This document shows, piece after piece, positions 1-12,541 of a stretch of DNA of 64,000 bases (position 1 is the stretch's first letter; each line of letters begins with the position of its first letter). The stretch is taken from assembly GCA_905250115.1 (NCBI GenBank), contig CAJNOI010000031.1:86507-150506 (forward strand). Reading direction: 5' to 3'. Made by a program: the position numbers and the translations under genes. The notes beneath the pieces were generated by a model, which saw only the letters and a program-made list of their open reading frames with translations, made no database searches and was not told the origin of the DNA. The stretch is from Adineta steineri. Its lineage: Eukaryota; Rotifera; Eurotatoria; Adinetida; Adinetidae.

Positions 1-2207
1 AGGCTACGACCTGAACGTATTCGATGGTCTAGTGAAGATAAACAATATTCATTAGCTGTATTCAATCAACCACATCCAAAAGATATTATTCAAGGTCGTC
101 TTGGTAATTGTTGGCTTATTGCTGCATTATCATTAATTGCTGAAGTACCACAAATTCTGTATAAAGTTATGATTACAAAACAATACAATTCTGCTGGTAA
201 CTAAATAAATAAAATAAGATTTCATATAATTGATTATTTTTTTTTTGTTTGTAGGACTTTATCGAGTTCGTTTATGTAATCAAGGTATTTGGCAAGTAGT
301 TACTATTGATGATATGTTACCTGTGTCAACATCAAATTCCCTTGTCTTCTCTCGAAGTAAAAAAAAACAATTATTTGCACCATTAATCGAGAAGGCATTA
401 GCAAAAATGCATGGTAGTTATATGGCTCTCAAGTCTGGTATGTGAAATTTGTTTTCTATAATGATTATTGATGAATATTTTATTGTATAGGAAGATGTGA
501 TGAAGGTTTACAAACATTAACAGGTGAACCATGTGAGGTATAAAAAATAACAAAATTGTTAATTGTTAAAAAATATTTCACGATGTCAATTTTTTTAGGT
601 ACTCTTTTTACGTTCATCTGATCCTGAAAAAAAACCAGATCTTAATCAAATATGGGCTAGTATTCTTGAATCTAGAGCTAAAGGTAATAGGAATATCTAT
701 AGAAATATATTTTTTCTGAAATATTCTTTATGTAGGTTATCTTATGACATGTCCATGTTCAAATAAACGCTTTAGCGAACAAATCTTCAGTCGAATGGGT
801 ACGAAAGAATAAATAAATATGCTAGATAAAAAAAATGAAGATTTTTCTTTATTATAGGCTTGGAGTCAGATCATGCCTATAGTATTCTCGATGCACGTCA
901 AGTTAATTCTCAAAGACTTGTACGTTTACGTAATCCTTGGGGTGAAAAAGAATGGAAAGGTGCTCTAACTGAAAATTGGACAAAATGGCCAAAGACTATT
1001 AAACATAAATTTATACCATCATCTGCTAATGATGGTGTCTTTTGGATGCGTATGTATTCAATCTATAAAAAGAAAATTTTAAATATAGGTTTTTTTTTTC
1101 TATAAATATAGCTTGGGAACAAATGCCTTCATTCTTTAGTAGTGTTACAATTTGTAAAGTTAATGCAAATTGGCATGAAGTTAGTTTTACTATGTTTAGT
1201 TTATTTTTTTGTTTACTAATTTTTTATTTATTATATACAGGCCCGTAAACGAGGACAATTTAGTGATTTTTCTTCTACAATAACATCTGCCTATGGTCTT
1301 GATTGTCCATATGGAGCAGAACTTGAAATTGAAGTGTTTAATGCTGGTGATGGAAATTATTATAATCGTTTAAAAGATCCTGATGTTGATCTCTTCCTAA
1401 TTTTACTTAGTGCAAATGGTTATTGTCGAGCATATAAACATGATGTTGATTATTATATAACATTATCAACAACAGTACCACCAGGACGATATATTATATT
1501 AGCGGGTTCAATGTCTGTTGTTAATTATTTGGTTTATCCAGCATTTAATTTAGTTGTACATGGAAGTCAACCATTTGTTGTACATGATCAACCATCATCA
1601 TATGAATTAGCTGCTGATGCTTTTCATGCAGTTGCCTTTCGAGCTAATAATCGACAGGATATGGGTGGTGGCGTTTCGATTTTAACATTTGATGATAATG
1701 GGTAGAATAAATATATATTTTGATTTATTTTAATTAAAATTTTTGTTTTTAGAAATTTTGGTCTTGTGTGTGAAAATAAATCTAATCGAACAGTTCGTCT
1801 TAGTAGTAATTTTCAAGGCTCAAAAAATGTTCTCTCATCCCGACATGCGTTTCAAATGATTGATACAATACCTGCTAAAACTCAACAACTTATTGCTATA
1901 TTTACACGAAAAATGTTTTCTAATGACGTACAAATCGGTAAATAGAAAGATTTTTCTATTCAATTTTTATTTCATTATTTTCTTTTTCTTATATTTTAGC
2001 GTATCAGGTAGGTTTCATTTCGCGTTTTTATATAAAAATTTCTATTTTTCAAAAAGGCTTCTGGTGAATTACTTGATCCTGATCATTATATTCGTGCAAG
2101 AAACAATCCAGCTATCCCTCCTCAGGCTCTTGGTAAGGTTTATTTTATTTTTTAGTAACGAAATATTTTCATTTTTAGGTCTTCATATATTGAGACCTGT
2201 TTATTGA
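1..2207 (+). CDS. CAPN15: calpain-15/small optic lobes-like cysteine protease, 5' end outside window
   Basis: Intracellular papain-fold cysteine protease of the SOL/calpain-15 group. Twelve exons join in frame: 1-196, 255-437, 491-537, 599-683, 736-798, 858-1049, 1112-1179, 1241-1701, 1753-1937, 2000-2007, 2057-2132, 2179-2207. The catalytic Cys lies in GRLGNCWLIAA (codon at 109-111), the His in SDHAYSILDAR (about 875-905) and the Asn in RLRNPWG (about 925-945), so the triad is complete. After the protease core comes WEQMPSFFSSVTICKVN, then a C-terminal beta-rich region as in calpain-15, ending LHILRPVY. No EF hands are seen. The upstream region, where SOL proteins carry zinc fingers, is outside the window. 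The 8-nt exon at 2000-2007 is needed to hold the frame. Family assignment is firm; the exact orthologue is inferred. Confidence 0.88.
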
Positions 2208-2918
2208 AAATCTCAATATTTTTCTTGTTTGTGTTTTCTTCATTCGGTCTCAACCGGTCATTGTGATTATTATTTTCTAACAAAATTATGTCAATAGTTA
2301 ATTTATTTACGAATAAAAATATTTTTTAAGTGATATGATATGTTCTGAAAACGAACTTTCAGTTCATTTTTTTTAAAATAAAGATATTTTTTTCCCTTAT
2401 ATGTGTAATAAACAGTCTTGAATAAAAAAAAAACAAAAAACGTATATATATATTTATTCTTTCTCTTAAATATTTTATAAGCAATAACCTTGTCTTGACA
2501 ATACACCAGACATATTTAATGTACATCATTAATCGATTGTCGATATTTCTAGGCTATCTAATGAGTAAAAATCGTTCAACTAAATCCGAATGATTCATAT
2601 ATATGAAAGTAAACAAGTTATAGAAAGTCAAAGATTAAACCTTGTATATTGTGACTATTAATAATTGCTAGACGATACATCATGATACACTTTAACATTT
2701 CATGATTGCAAGAAAAACAAGACGTATAGGTGGGCGAATCAGTTTTTGACTCATTAGTTATTTTTAAAAGTTTATATTTTATGGAACTAAATATTCATCA
2801 AAGATGTGTATCGATATTTCTAATGACGAAAAAATACTCCATTTTCCGTTGTAAATATATATAAAATAAAAGTTAACAAATTATATTCTCTATTTATTTC
2901 ATTTAACAAATGAAACAA
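2208..2918. other. intergenic, convergent 3' ends
   Basis: Space between the convergent calpain (+) and GUF1 (-) genes. It is AT-rich with homopolymer runs. I see no convincing coding exon; the short minus-strand ORF near 2303-2506 is low-complexity Lys/Phe/Tyr. Confidence 0.6.
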
Positions 2919-5204
2919 TTATTTTCTTTTTAAAACAGCAATAATAGCATCACGTGGCACTTGAATATTAGCAATTGATCTCATTCTTTCTTTGCCTTCT
3001 TCTTGTCGTTTTAATAATTTCAATAAACGTGTTTTATCACCACCATATAATTTTGCTCCAACATCTTTTTTATAAGCAGGTATACTTTGTCTTCCAAGTA
3101 CAGATGAATGTACTTTTGCTTCAAGTTTAATTGCATATTGTTGTCGATCAATATTTTCTTTAAGTTTAAGAACGATTTCTTTACCTACTGTTGGAGCACG
3201 TTTAGCATGACAAAGAACAGATAATTCATCAATTTCTTCATTATTAATACAAATACGCATTTTAACTATATTCGATTTTTCATAACCAATATCTTCATAA
3301 TCAAATGTACCATAACCAGATGTTATTTGTTTAAGTTGATCAAAAAAATCATAAACTATTTCAGCTAAAGGTAATTTATATTTTAATAATGTTCGTTTAT
3401 CATCTATACAATATTCTTCTATTAATGTTCCTCGTCGTTCATCACAAACAAGTTTAATTATAGGTGCAAATTGTGTTGGTGTAAGAATTTGACCATTGAC
3501 TATTGGTTCAAGTGTTTCACGTATTATATTTGTATCTGGCCATTTAAGTGGATCAGATATAGTTAGTAGTTCAGCACCATAATCTTTAATATTATCTTTT
3601 CCAACAATACGACATTGATAAGCAACACCTGGAAATGTAGTTATAACTTGTTGTTGAAATTCTGATTGTAATCGTTGATTAAATATTTCCATATGAAGTA
3701 AACCCTAGAAAATTAGAATATATATATACATCTTAAAAAATGAATATCATTTCTTACTAAAAATCCAATTCGCATTCCTTTACCAAATGCTAAAAAGAGA
3801 AAAAAAGTTTTAATTAAAAGATTCAAATCAAATTCTACCTGGATTTGATGTAGGAACAATTCTAACACCAGTATCATTCAATGCTAAACGTTCAATAGAT
3901 TGTTCAAAAATATTATATTGTACTTCATCGAATGGAAAAAAACCAGCAAACTAAAATCAAATAATAAACTTGAGTTTAATTCTTTTTTTTCTTATATAAC
4001 TTACCACCATTGGTTTTGGCACTTTAAATGTCTGTAGTGGTTCAACATCATCACCTAAAAAAAGAAAATATTAAATTCTTTTTTCATTCTTCCAATGATA
4101 AAACACTCACCTACCTTGATGATAAAATGTATCTCCAACAACTGTATCTTGAATATGTTTTGTATCACAAATAATATATCCAACTTGACCAGCATATAAT
4201 GCATCAGTTTTTACTCGATCCGGATATGTAAATATTCCTTAAATATAAAATGTTTTATTAAAATAAATTATTTTTTCTATGAATACCTGTTTCAAGTACT
4301 GTATAATTCTTTGCCGATAATTTACTTGTAATTTTATCTCCTATTCGAACAATTCCATCCGTAACAGCAACATTAATAATTGTTGAATTAATCTGTGATG
4401 AATATACTGAATCAAAAACAAATAAACGAAGTAAACCAGTTCGAGAATATTTTGGTGGTGGAAGTTGTTCAACAATTTGTTCTAAGATTTTTCCACAATT
4501 CGTTCCATTTTTAGCAGATATTTGAATGATATTTTTTGATGATAAACCAAATTCAGATTCAATTTGTGCTATTGTTCGTTCAACTTTCGCTTCTTTTAAA
4601 TCAATTTTATTAATACAAGCAATAACTTCCATAAATGAATCACAAGCAAGTAAAAAATTTGCAACTGTTTGTGCTTGTATACCTTGTGCAGCATCAACAA
4701 GAAGTATAGCTGATTGACATGCTGATAATGATCGTGCAACTTCAGTTGAAAAATCTACATGACCTGGTGTATCAATTAGATTAAGTAAATATATTTGATT
4801 TTTATATGGATAAAACATTGAAACAGCTGCAGCTTTAACAGTTATACCACGTTCTCTTTCAACATCAAGTTTATCAAGCACTTGACGATTTTCTTTTGAT
4901 TTGGGTATTGTACCTGTTATTTCTAATAACCGATCAGCTAATGTTGATTTTCCTATAAAAAAAACACCATACATTATACAATGAATTTTTAAATAAATTT
5001 AATACCATGATCAACATGAGCGATAATACAGAAATTTCTAATTAGTGGTGTTTCATATGTATCCATTTTAATTGAACGAAGTGCACGTTCAACAACTAGA
5101 GGTGGTGGATTTTGAGCATGTTGAAAACGACATGGTATATAGATTCGTTGTAAAGAACGTAATGTTCTTTGAAAAAAACATGAAACAGAATGATATGTTT
5201 GCAT
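2919..5204 (-). CDS. GUF1: mitochondrial translation factor GUF1 (EF4/LepA)
   Basis: Ribosome-associated GTPase of the LepA/EF4 family. Seven exons (5006-5204, 4287-4952, 4115-4237, 4005-4054, 3839-3950, 3758-3789, 2919-3704) give 655 residues, the usual length. The N-terminal 35-40 residues are basic and Ser/Arg-rich without acidic residues, as expected of a mitochondrial presequence. The G1 motif AHVDHGKST is split by intron 1; G2 (RERGITVKA), G3 (DTPGH) and G4 (NKID) follow. The LepA-specific C-terminus is present, including the GLLHMEIFNQRL segment and the basic tail with YGGDKTRLLKLLKRQ. On the minus strand the ATG lies 142 bp after the stop of the DYW-PPR gene. A polypyrimidine AG at 5217-5218 is 12 bp upstream of the ATG and could be a trans-splice acceptor. 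Confidence 0.95.
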
Positions 5205-5346
5205 TTATCAAAACATCTATAAATGTAAATAAATGTTTTGTTTTTGTTCAAATAGTAATCTAACTATTACTTTATTGTTTGAATTTATATATAGAGAGAG
5301 AAATCTTATGTATGGAAAAACTAAACAATGATGTTCTTTTTTATTT

Positions 5347-7435
5347 TTAAAATTTATCATGACAAGAACATATTCCATTATGAAAATGATGAATACGTAT
5401 ATCATCTTTTAGAATAATATCACATTGTTTTATTAAAGTTAATTGTTTTATTCCTTCATGACATGTAGAACATAATGGGTTTGTTTTTGTTAATTGTATC
5501 ATTGTTGATGATGGATTTAATACGAAATTTTGTACAATAGCTAATCGAACTGATATATGTCCACAAAATAATTGTTTAAGATCGTTTTTGATTAACTGCC
5601 AATTTATATTCACTGATTTTAATTCATCAATTATAATATTTAATTCCGAATTCAATAACGGAAAATTTGAAAGATCATTATCATGAAATTCATATACCGT
5701 ATAATTCATTGTATTATTATTTTTTATTTCTGTCCTACATTTTCCAGGTAATTGTTGTTGAAAATAATTAAGAATTTCATTTGATGGTAATGAATTCGTC
5801 ATATCCGAAAAAAGTAATAACAAAAAAGGATCATCTTTTATTTGATCATAAATCGATTTTGCATACTGAACATTCCCGGAATGATAACAAACTATAAACA
5901 AAGCCGACCAAAGCGAAGAAACATCTGTAGATTTTGATTTATATTGATGAATAAATGATTGAACTTCATCAAATAGTGAAGCACGGGCAAGAATTGAAAC
6001 CTATAACAAAAAAAAAGGTAATTAGATGCATAGTCTTCTTTATTTATTCTTTTTACCATTATAGCAGCAATGTCTGGTGTCTTATATTTTTCAGGTATTA
6101 TTTTATATATTTTCCTTGCTTCATCCACAAGACCATCAGTAAATTTACAAGCATATAGAATCATTTTATAGATCTGTTCATTTAACTTCAATTCTAATTT
6201 AATATCTTCAAATAATTTCAATGCGCGCTGTCCTTGTCCCTTAATTGCAAGACTATGTATTAGATTTGCTAAGGTATGATTATCTTTTTGTTTAAGTAAA
6301 TTAAATAATCGATAAGCTTCATTTAATTGTAAACAATGTGAATGCATATTAATTAAAGCAGTTTGTACTGAAAGATTTTTCTCAATTATAAATGATGGAA
6401 TCGCTCGATGAATATTTTCTGCTTGATGAGGAAGACCTAGTTGTTGGCACGCATTAATAACATGTAGATAAAGAACTGCATCAGGTGAAATCGATGATGA
6501 TGATGATTGAAGTTGATGAAATAGAGAAAGAACTTGTACAGGTTGATTTATTGATAAATATGCTTTCATTAAAATTGAATAAGTTATATGATCAGCTATT
6601 GGAAGTAATTGATCAAATAATTTCCGTGCACGATCAATTGAACCACAATTACAATACATATCTATAATCTTTAATATAAAATGAAACTAAGAAATTATTT
6701 TTAAACAGAAAAAAAACTTACAGCTGTGGCTAATCGAATATTTGGTGGATCGAGAAGTTTAAGTCTTACAACTTCATTATATATATTATGTCCAATATCT
6801 AATCGATGGGAACTACTGCATGCACTCAGGACACATGTTGCTGATATAGCATCAAGTTCAACTGTTTTTTTATTTAATATTTCATTTTCAAATAAACGAA
6901 TTGTTTTTTCGGGTTGTCCATTCATATTATAACCTATAAGAAATAAGAAATATGAATATTTTGAATATTTTTAACTCACCTTGTTCTCACCTTTGAACAT
7001 TGTACCATAAAGATTGATATCAAATGATCGATTTTTTATTTGTTGAAATATTTGTTCAGCTAATTCAATATGTTTTATTTTAGCATACATATAAATAAGT
7101 TTTATTTGAAGTTGATAATATTCCTTCGATTGTAATGTTTGATCTTTGTCAATAAATTCATGAATTTTTTGACATATTTTTAAATTATTAATTTCTCCAC
7201 ATGCACGAATTATTTGTGTATAACAAATAAAATCAGGTTTTAGATTGATTATATTTGACATCCATTCAAATAAAGCAACTGTACGTATAGGTACATAAGA
7301 ATTATTATAGTTGTTCATGAGTTTATTGATTTCATATAGTTCTTCGTGAGTTGTTGATGCATGAACATTTACGATTGACGATGATAGAAAACGAAATGAA
7401 GATCGAATAATTGATAAACGACGAAAATATTGCAT
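5347..7435 (-). CDS. DYW-type pentatricopeptide repeat protein, plant-like
   Basis: Organellar RNA-binding PPR protein with a C-terminal DYW cytidine-deaminase-like domain. Four exons (6991-7435, 6722-6933, 6057-6668, 5347-6000) give 640 residues. PPR/PLS motifs run through most of the protein: FICYTQIIRACGEINNL, LATA+IIDMYCNCGSIDRARKLF across the second intron, and PDAVLYLHVINACQQLG. The last 70 residues align without gaps to the DYW consensus: RLAI, the CSTCH zinc pair, the ILKDDIRIHHF block and the terminal CSCHDKF. The canonical HSE of the active centre reads ISV here, so the zinc His and catalytic Glu are lost. The terminus is DKF instead of DYW. The N-terminus is Arg/Ser-rich and presequence-like. 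In plants such proteins specify C-to-U editing; this copy may only bind RNA. Confidence 0.88.
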
Positions 7436-7756
7436 GATATCGAATAAATTCTATGTTAAAATGAGATGATGATTCATGACATGATTTTTATTGGTTATTT
7501 AATTGACATCTATTTTAACATAAAGACTCGATTTTTTAATTATAGATTTTTTTATCAAATAATTTACTAGCAAAATATTTTTTAAATTTAATAGAGAAAT
7601 CTTTTTTTCAGTATATTTATAAGTAAATATATACATGATAATAAGTCTATTAGATCCTTTTGTTCTAACGCGCCAATGATTCTTGTTTGCCCCGTTTAAT
7701 ATCATTCATTCGTTGTGTCACCAGTGGATATATTTAAGATCTGAAAATAATTCAAT
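7436..7756. promoter_or_regulatory. shared divergent promoter region
   Basis: A 321-bp gap between the divergently transcribed DYW-PPR (-) and CHAF1B (+) genes. It must hold both 5' regions. It is AT-rich with a long T/A-rich middle; I see no distinct motif. Confidence 0.4.
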
Positions 7757-9431
7757 ATGAACGTTTGTACACCAAATATATCATGGCATGGATGCGATCC
7801 AGTTTATTCATGTACAATCAATCCTGTCGATTCAAAACGTTTAGCTACCGCTGGAATGCGAGGTAACATAATAATATCGAAAATTCGTAAAATTTCTCTT
7901 TATATTTATTTCTAGGTTCAATTTATCTTTGGGATATTGAATGTCCAGCAGCTCAACAACCTACAATAACATTTATATCTTCATTAACAGGTGCACATTT
8001 AGAATCAGTAAATTGTATTCGATGGAATTCTAAAGGAACACATTTAGCAAGTGGTAGTGATGATGGTAATATATTTATTTGGACAAAAGCACCAACAATG
8101 ACAATTGATTCAAATGTAATTCTATTAACAAAAACAAATCAATCAACAACAACGACATCAACAACAACAGCAACAACAACTACAACAAATGATAATGATA
8201 ATATTCTTGGTTGGGATAAAGATGTACCTGAATCAAAAGAACGTTGGCTTAAAAGTTTACCGTATAAAAGTCATTTAGAACCTGTATTAGATTTAGCATG
8301 GTCAAGAGATGATCAATTACTTGTTAGTGGTTCTGTTGACAAAAAAGTTATTGTTGTAAGTTTTATATATATAAGATAATTAGAAATTATTTTATTTTTT
8401 TCTCTAGTGGAATGTTAGTAAACGTGAAAAAATCTCTATTTTGGATGATCCAAAAGGTTTTGTTCAAGGTGTTGCTATTCATCCATGGCGTAAACATATT
8501 GCAGCAATGAGTACGGATCGTTCATTACGTATTTATGCAATGAAAGCTGAAACTGGTTTAATATCTCGATGTTTATATAATATACGTAAAATAAAACCAG
8601 CAAATATCAAACAAGAAAATGGTGCATTAATGTTTATTGATGAAACATCTTTAACATTTTTTCGACGTTGTGCTTATTTACCTGATGGTAGTCAATTAAT
8701 TGTTTCAGGTGGATGTTTAGATAAAGCATTTTTGGATGCATACAATAATGAAGAAAATATTGAACAACCAAAAGAAGAAATAAATACTCAAAAAAATGAT
8801 ATAGATGATCCTGATATACAAATTATACAAGATAATGGAGTAAATGAAGAAAAAGCTAGTGCAGCACCATGTATAATATTTATATATATATTTATTTTTC
8901 TTATCTATCTTTTTTTTAATAGTACCTGCCAAATTAATTGATATCAATTGTGCTTACGTATTCTCAACATCTGGTCCAAAATTTGATCGACCCTTATCAA
9001 TATTACCCATTATGAATGATCAAGAGGTTATAGCTATTTCTGTATGTCCTTCATTATTTCCATCAACATCAACTGTTGCACCATATCGAATGCTTTTTGC
9101 ATTGATTACAAAGACATCTCTATTCTTTTATGATCAGTTATCCTTAGAACCATTTGCGTATGCACGTCGTATTCATCTCCTATCACTAACAGATGGTTGT
9201 TGGTCACATGATGGTCATCTTTTTGTTGCATCGTCTGAAGATGGTTATTTAACATTTGTTACATTTACTGATCAATGTCTTGGTGGTCCTTGTTTACCTG
9301 ATTCAGATAAAATCTTAGATGATATGATGAATAATGCATTGACGCCACCAGCAACAACAACGCTCGCAACAGTAACAGGAACAACTACGACAACAACAAT
9401 GACGACAGCGGTATCACAAAAGAAAAAATGA
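7757..9431 (+). CDS. CHAF1B: chromatin assembly factor 1 subunit B (p60), WD40
   Basis: Histone H3-H4 chaperone subunit of CAF-1, acting in replication-coupled nucleosome assembly in the nucleus. Exons 7757-7862, 7916-8355, 8408-8870 and 8923-9431 give 505 residues. The family's characteristic start is present (ISWHGCDPVYSC...), followed by WD repeats with LATAGMRGSIYLWD, HLASGSDDGNIFIW, LLVSGSVDKKVIVW and HIAAMSTDRSLRIY. SLTFFRRCAYLPDGSQL matches the conserved CAF-1 p60 sixth-blade segment, and DGCWSHDGHLFVASSEDGYLTF the last blade. Poly-Thr/Asn stretches interrupt the propeller near residue 120, an acidic linker (EENIEQPKEE) follows blade six, and the C-terminus is Thr-rich and shorter than in vertebrates. 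Identity is firm. Confidence 0.93.
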
Positions 9432-10067
9432 TTTAATTTGAATACTATATATTTTTTTTTGTTCTATTCTTTCTTGTATAAATATTATGATGATGACGAT
9501 GTTGATTATTATTAGTTCTAATAAAAACGCTGTATATATATATAGACTTAATATGCTACATTTGAAAAAGGAAAGAAAAATATTGTTCAATATGCAATGA
9601 CGACAGAAAGATAACTGAAAATAGTAGGTACACGTGTATATATATATATATATATTATTTAGATATTATTTATTGTATTGGTTTATAAAGGAAAATGAAA
9701 ATGCATAAGAATAGAGTATACATAACTATTTTCTTTGTTGTCTTTTTGTTTCTCTCTTTATCGTTTGTACGGTTGATAGTGTCTATGTATTTGGCTCAAG
9801 CACATACAATACAATCCGTCGCCCACTTTTCTCTCTGTTTCTTGTTCTTCGTTTTTTTTCTTCTCCTTTACAACTGATGATTTTTTGATTATGATGAACC
9901 GACGCTAAGCAAGCAAGCTACGTGCTTACTCTGCTGTTCAAATATATGTGCGTTGGTGTTTACCCTGCTCATAGCTCGCCTCATCTTGGAGGTCATTCAA
10001 CCCACTCTCGTTTATATGTAGTCATTTTGCTTTTCTTTTTGAGATTAACGATCAAATAACGTTGAAT
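9432..10067. other. intergenic, CHAF1B 3' flank to PPP1R14-like 5' flank
   Basis: Contains TA dinucleotide runs near 9535 and 9640 and T/C-rich tracts around 9730-9870. The ORF at 9695-9877 is Phe/Leu-rich low complexity and I do not call it a gene. Confidence 0.5.
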
Positions 10068-10776
10068 ATGAATTTTATCAAACGTCCTTTTCATCATACT
10101 AATTCAGCGTCAACTAATTCAACACCATCCAATATACGAGATCCACATACGGTGCCATCACCATCTCCATCATCTGCAGATAAAACAACAACATCATCAT
10201 TAACTGGTTCTGTACGTTTTAATGATTTAATATCTGCTCAACCAAAATTTAATGAACGTGAAAAATATCTTACTGCGTAAGTATTTAATTAAAAGATTAA
10301 TTTTTGTTTTTTTTGATTAAAAGAATATTACATATTAGAAAATATCCTCAACAACAAATGCAATTAATACGTAAACGATTAAAAGTCGAATTTTGGGTTG
10401 ATGATCAATTACGATCACTATATGATATTAAAGTAAAAATCAAAAACAATTATTCGATTTTATAAATACAAAAATTTCTTTATCATAGGATGATAGTTCA
10501 CAAGAAGATCATGATCATTGTCCAGGAGATTTGATTGATTCTCTTTTAGATATTGATAATGAATCACAACGACGTACATTTCTTCTAGTAAGAATATATA
10601 AATCTTTTTCTTTTTTTCATCAATTATTATTATAGGAGAAATTAAGAAATACGAAACAATCTCGATCGAAAACAATGGTAAATATTCTATCAATCAATGA
10701 TTGTTTTTTATTTTCTTAATCTTTTTTTTTCTAGGAATTTATTGATGAACTGCTACATCGTGTGAAAATGTTGTAA
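10068..10776 (+). CDS. protein phosphatase 1 inhibitor, PPP1R14 (CPI-17/PHI-1) family
   Basis: Small phospho-regulated inhibitor of PP1/myosin phosphatase. Five exons (10068-10276, 10339-10432, 10489-10587, 10636-10677, 10735-10776) give 161 residues. The Ser/Thr/Pro-rich N-terminus is disordered. The conserved core runs FNEREKYLTAKYP, where the Thr sits at the position of the activating Thr38 of CPI-17, then RKRLKVEFWVDDQLRSLYDI, the acidic DLIDSLLDIDNESQRRTFLL, and the end FIDELLHRVKML. An in-frame TTG precedes the ATG; I took the first ATG. The family call is strong; which vertebrate paralogue (A-D) cannot be told. Confidence 0.87.
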
Positions 10777-10920
10777 TTAGATAAGCTTGCTTTTTTCATT
10801 GTTTTGTTGTTCAATTAGTTTCTTTTTTTTCAAAACCAAAAAAAAATCACAAATATAATAACGGAAAAGAGAATATAAATCAAAGAATTATAAAAACAAA
10901 ATATATATATATATATAAAA

Positions 10921-12470
10921 TTAATAATGAGATTTAAGTCGTTTTTTCGGATAGTATTTAGAATTTTTTGAAAGAGAAGATAATTTCGATTCAGTTATTT
11001 CACCTTCTTCCTCCGATGATGAACTAGACTCAGATTGAAGTTCAGTCAAAATATATTTCTGTAATTTTTTATAAGATTGTTTTTGATTTTGAAGAAATTT
11101 TTCAATTTCATAAGTAATTTCATCGAAAGTCTTTCGAATAATTAGATCATATTCACGTTCATAAACTTTTAATTGTTGTTGACTAAAAATAGAAATAAAG
11201 AATTTTTTTAAATATTTCAAAGAAATATATTGCGAATAATACGTGTTAACATGTCAATCGAACTGAATAATACTGACTAGTAGCACTTTTTTTCTAATAT
11301 GTTATCGCTATTCAGGGTAAAATAAACACATGAGTAGTTTTTAGCTTGCTTCGTTTTGTTTGTCTCATATCATTGAGCTGTCAGTTTTAACACATGTAGA
11401 TATATACAAGGATGTCTGAAAAGTTATATTTATCAAAAGAATCGAATATATGTTTGTGATAAATCGATCAAGTCATTTGTTATTTTATTGCTGATCAGAT
11501 TTATTTTCAGTTCGAATAACAAATTTTTCAAATGTGAATACAAAGAATTTCATCTACGGAAATATTCTTGTATGACTATTGTAAATTATTTTCTAAAACT
11601 CATAGGACTTTACCTGCATGTTTGTAATGATTCATTATTTGCTGGTTGGGTGTCGGTTGGTATTAATAATAATTCATTTTGAGATTGCGATGAACTAAAA
11701 TTTGAAATTCTTTTTTTCAAAATATAAAAAAAAGTCTAATTTAACCTATTCAATAATCGATCAGAAGTAGGAGTTGATGTTCGAAGTTCTTCCTCGATCA
11801 TATTTTGATGACTAGCTAATGATGTATATTGTGCAGTATCTACATTTGAATCTCTTCGTTGACGATGTGAATATCTTGGTGTCAATACTTCTGTACATTC
11901 TCTTTTATTAACTGGTAGAGATTCAATTTTTGGTGCAACTTGTGATGGTCTTAATGGTTGTTTAACAGCAAGTGAAGTTCGACCAGCAAAATGAGTTTGA
12001 TTCGATGCAAATACAGATCGAACTGAATTAATTGTTTCAAACTCGACATAAACATATTCAACACCATTTCCCGATGATACACATGTACAATTTAATATTC
12101 GTCCATATCTTTTAAATGCTTTTTGAATAACATTTCGTTGAAGTATTGAATTTGTATGTGCAATACATATTTTTCTATCGGATGTTAAACGTGTTTCATC
12201 CGAAAAAACTGCATCATAAGGATGTACATCAAGACGAATTCTACATATAGTATGATCATATGTATTTGTTAAAATTGCACTCATATTTGTATTCGATGAA
12301 AATTTTATAAAACGATAATCAATTAACCATTCATCAACACCACGTGTACAATTATGATATAAACTTTCAATTTTACCAAATTGTTGAAAATATTCTTGTA
12401 ATTGTTCATCTTTAATTGATTGAATATTTCCAACATAAATCGTATTTGACGATGAAGGAGATGAATTCAT
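10921..12470 (-). CDS. two-RRM RNA-binding protein B (downstream tandem paralogue)
   Basis: Predicted RNA-binding protein of 355 residues from exons 11746-12470, 11614-11694 and 10921-11182. RRM1 begins at residue 9 with TIYVGNIQSIKDEQLQEYF and has RFIKF as its RNP1-like strand. RRM2 begins near residue 100 (KICIAHTNSILQRNVIQKAF) with YVYVEFE. A Ser/Arg-rich linker follows. The last exon encodes a helical segment with LKVYEREYDLIIRKTFDEI and an acidic Ser/Glu patch. The same order (two RRMs, then an EREY...IR..FD helix) occurs in its upstream neighbour, only 71 bp away. A pyrimidine-AG lies 6 bp upstream of the ATG. The 431-bp intron (11183-11613) is long for this locus. I do not recognise the specific family. 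Confidence 0.8.
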
Positions 12471-12541
12471 ATCTATCTGAAACAAGATTATGTATATGTA
12501 TATATATATATATAAATAAATCAAAAGAGAAAAGTTTATTT

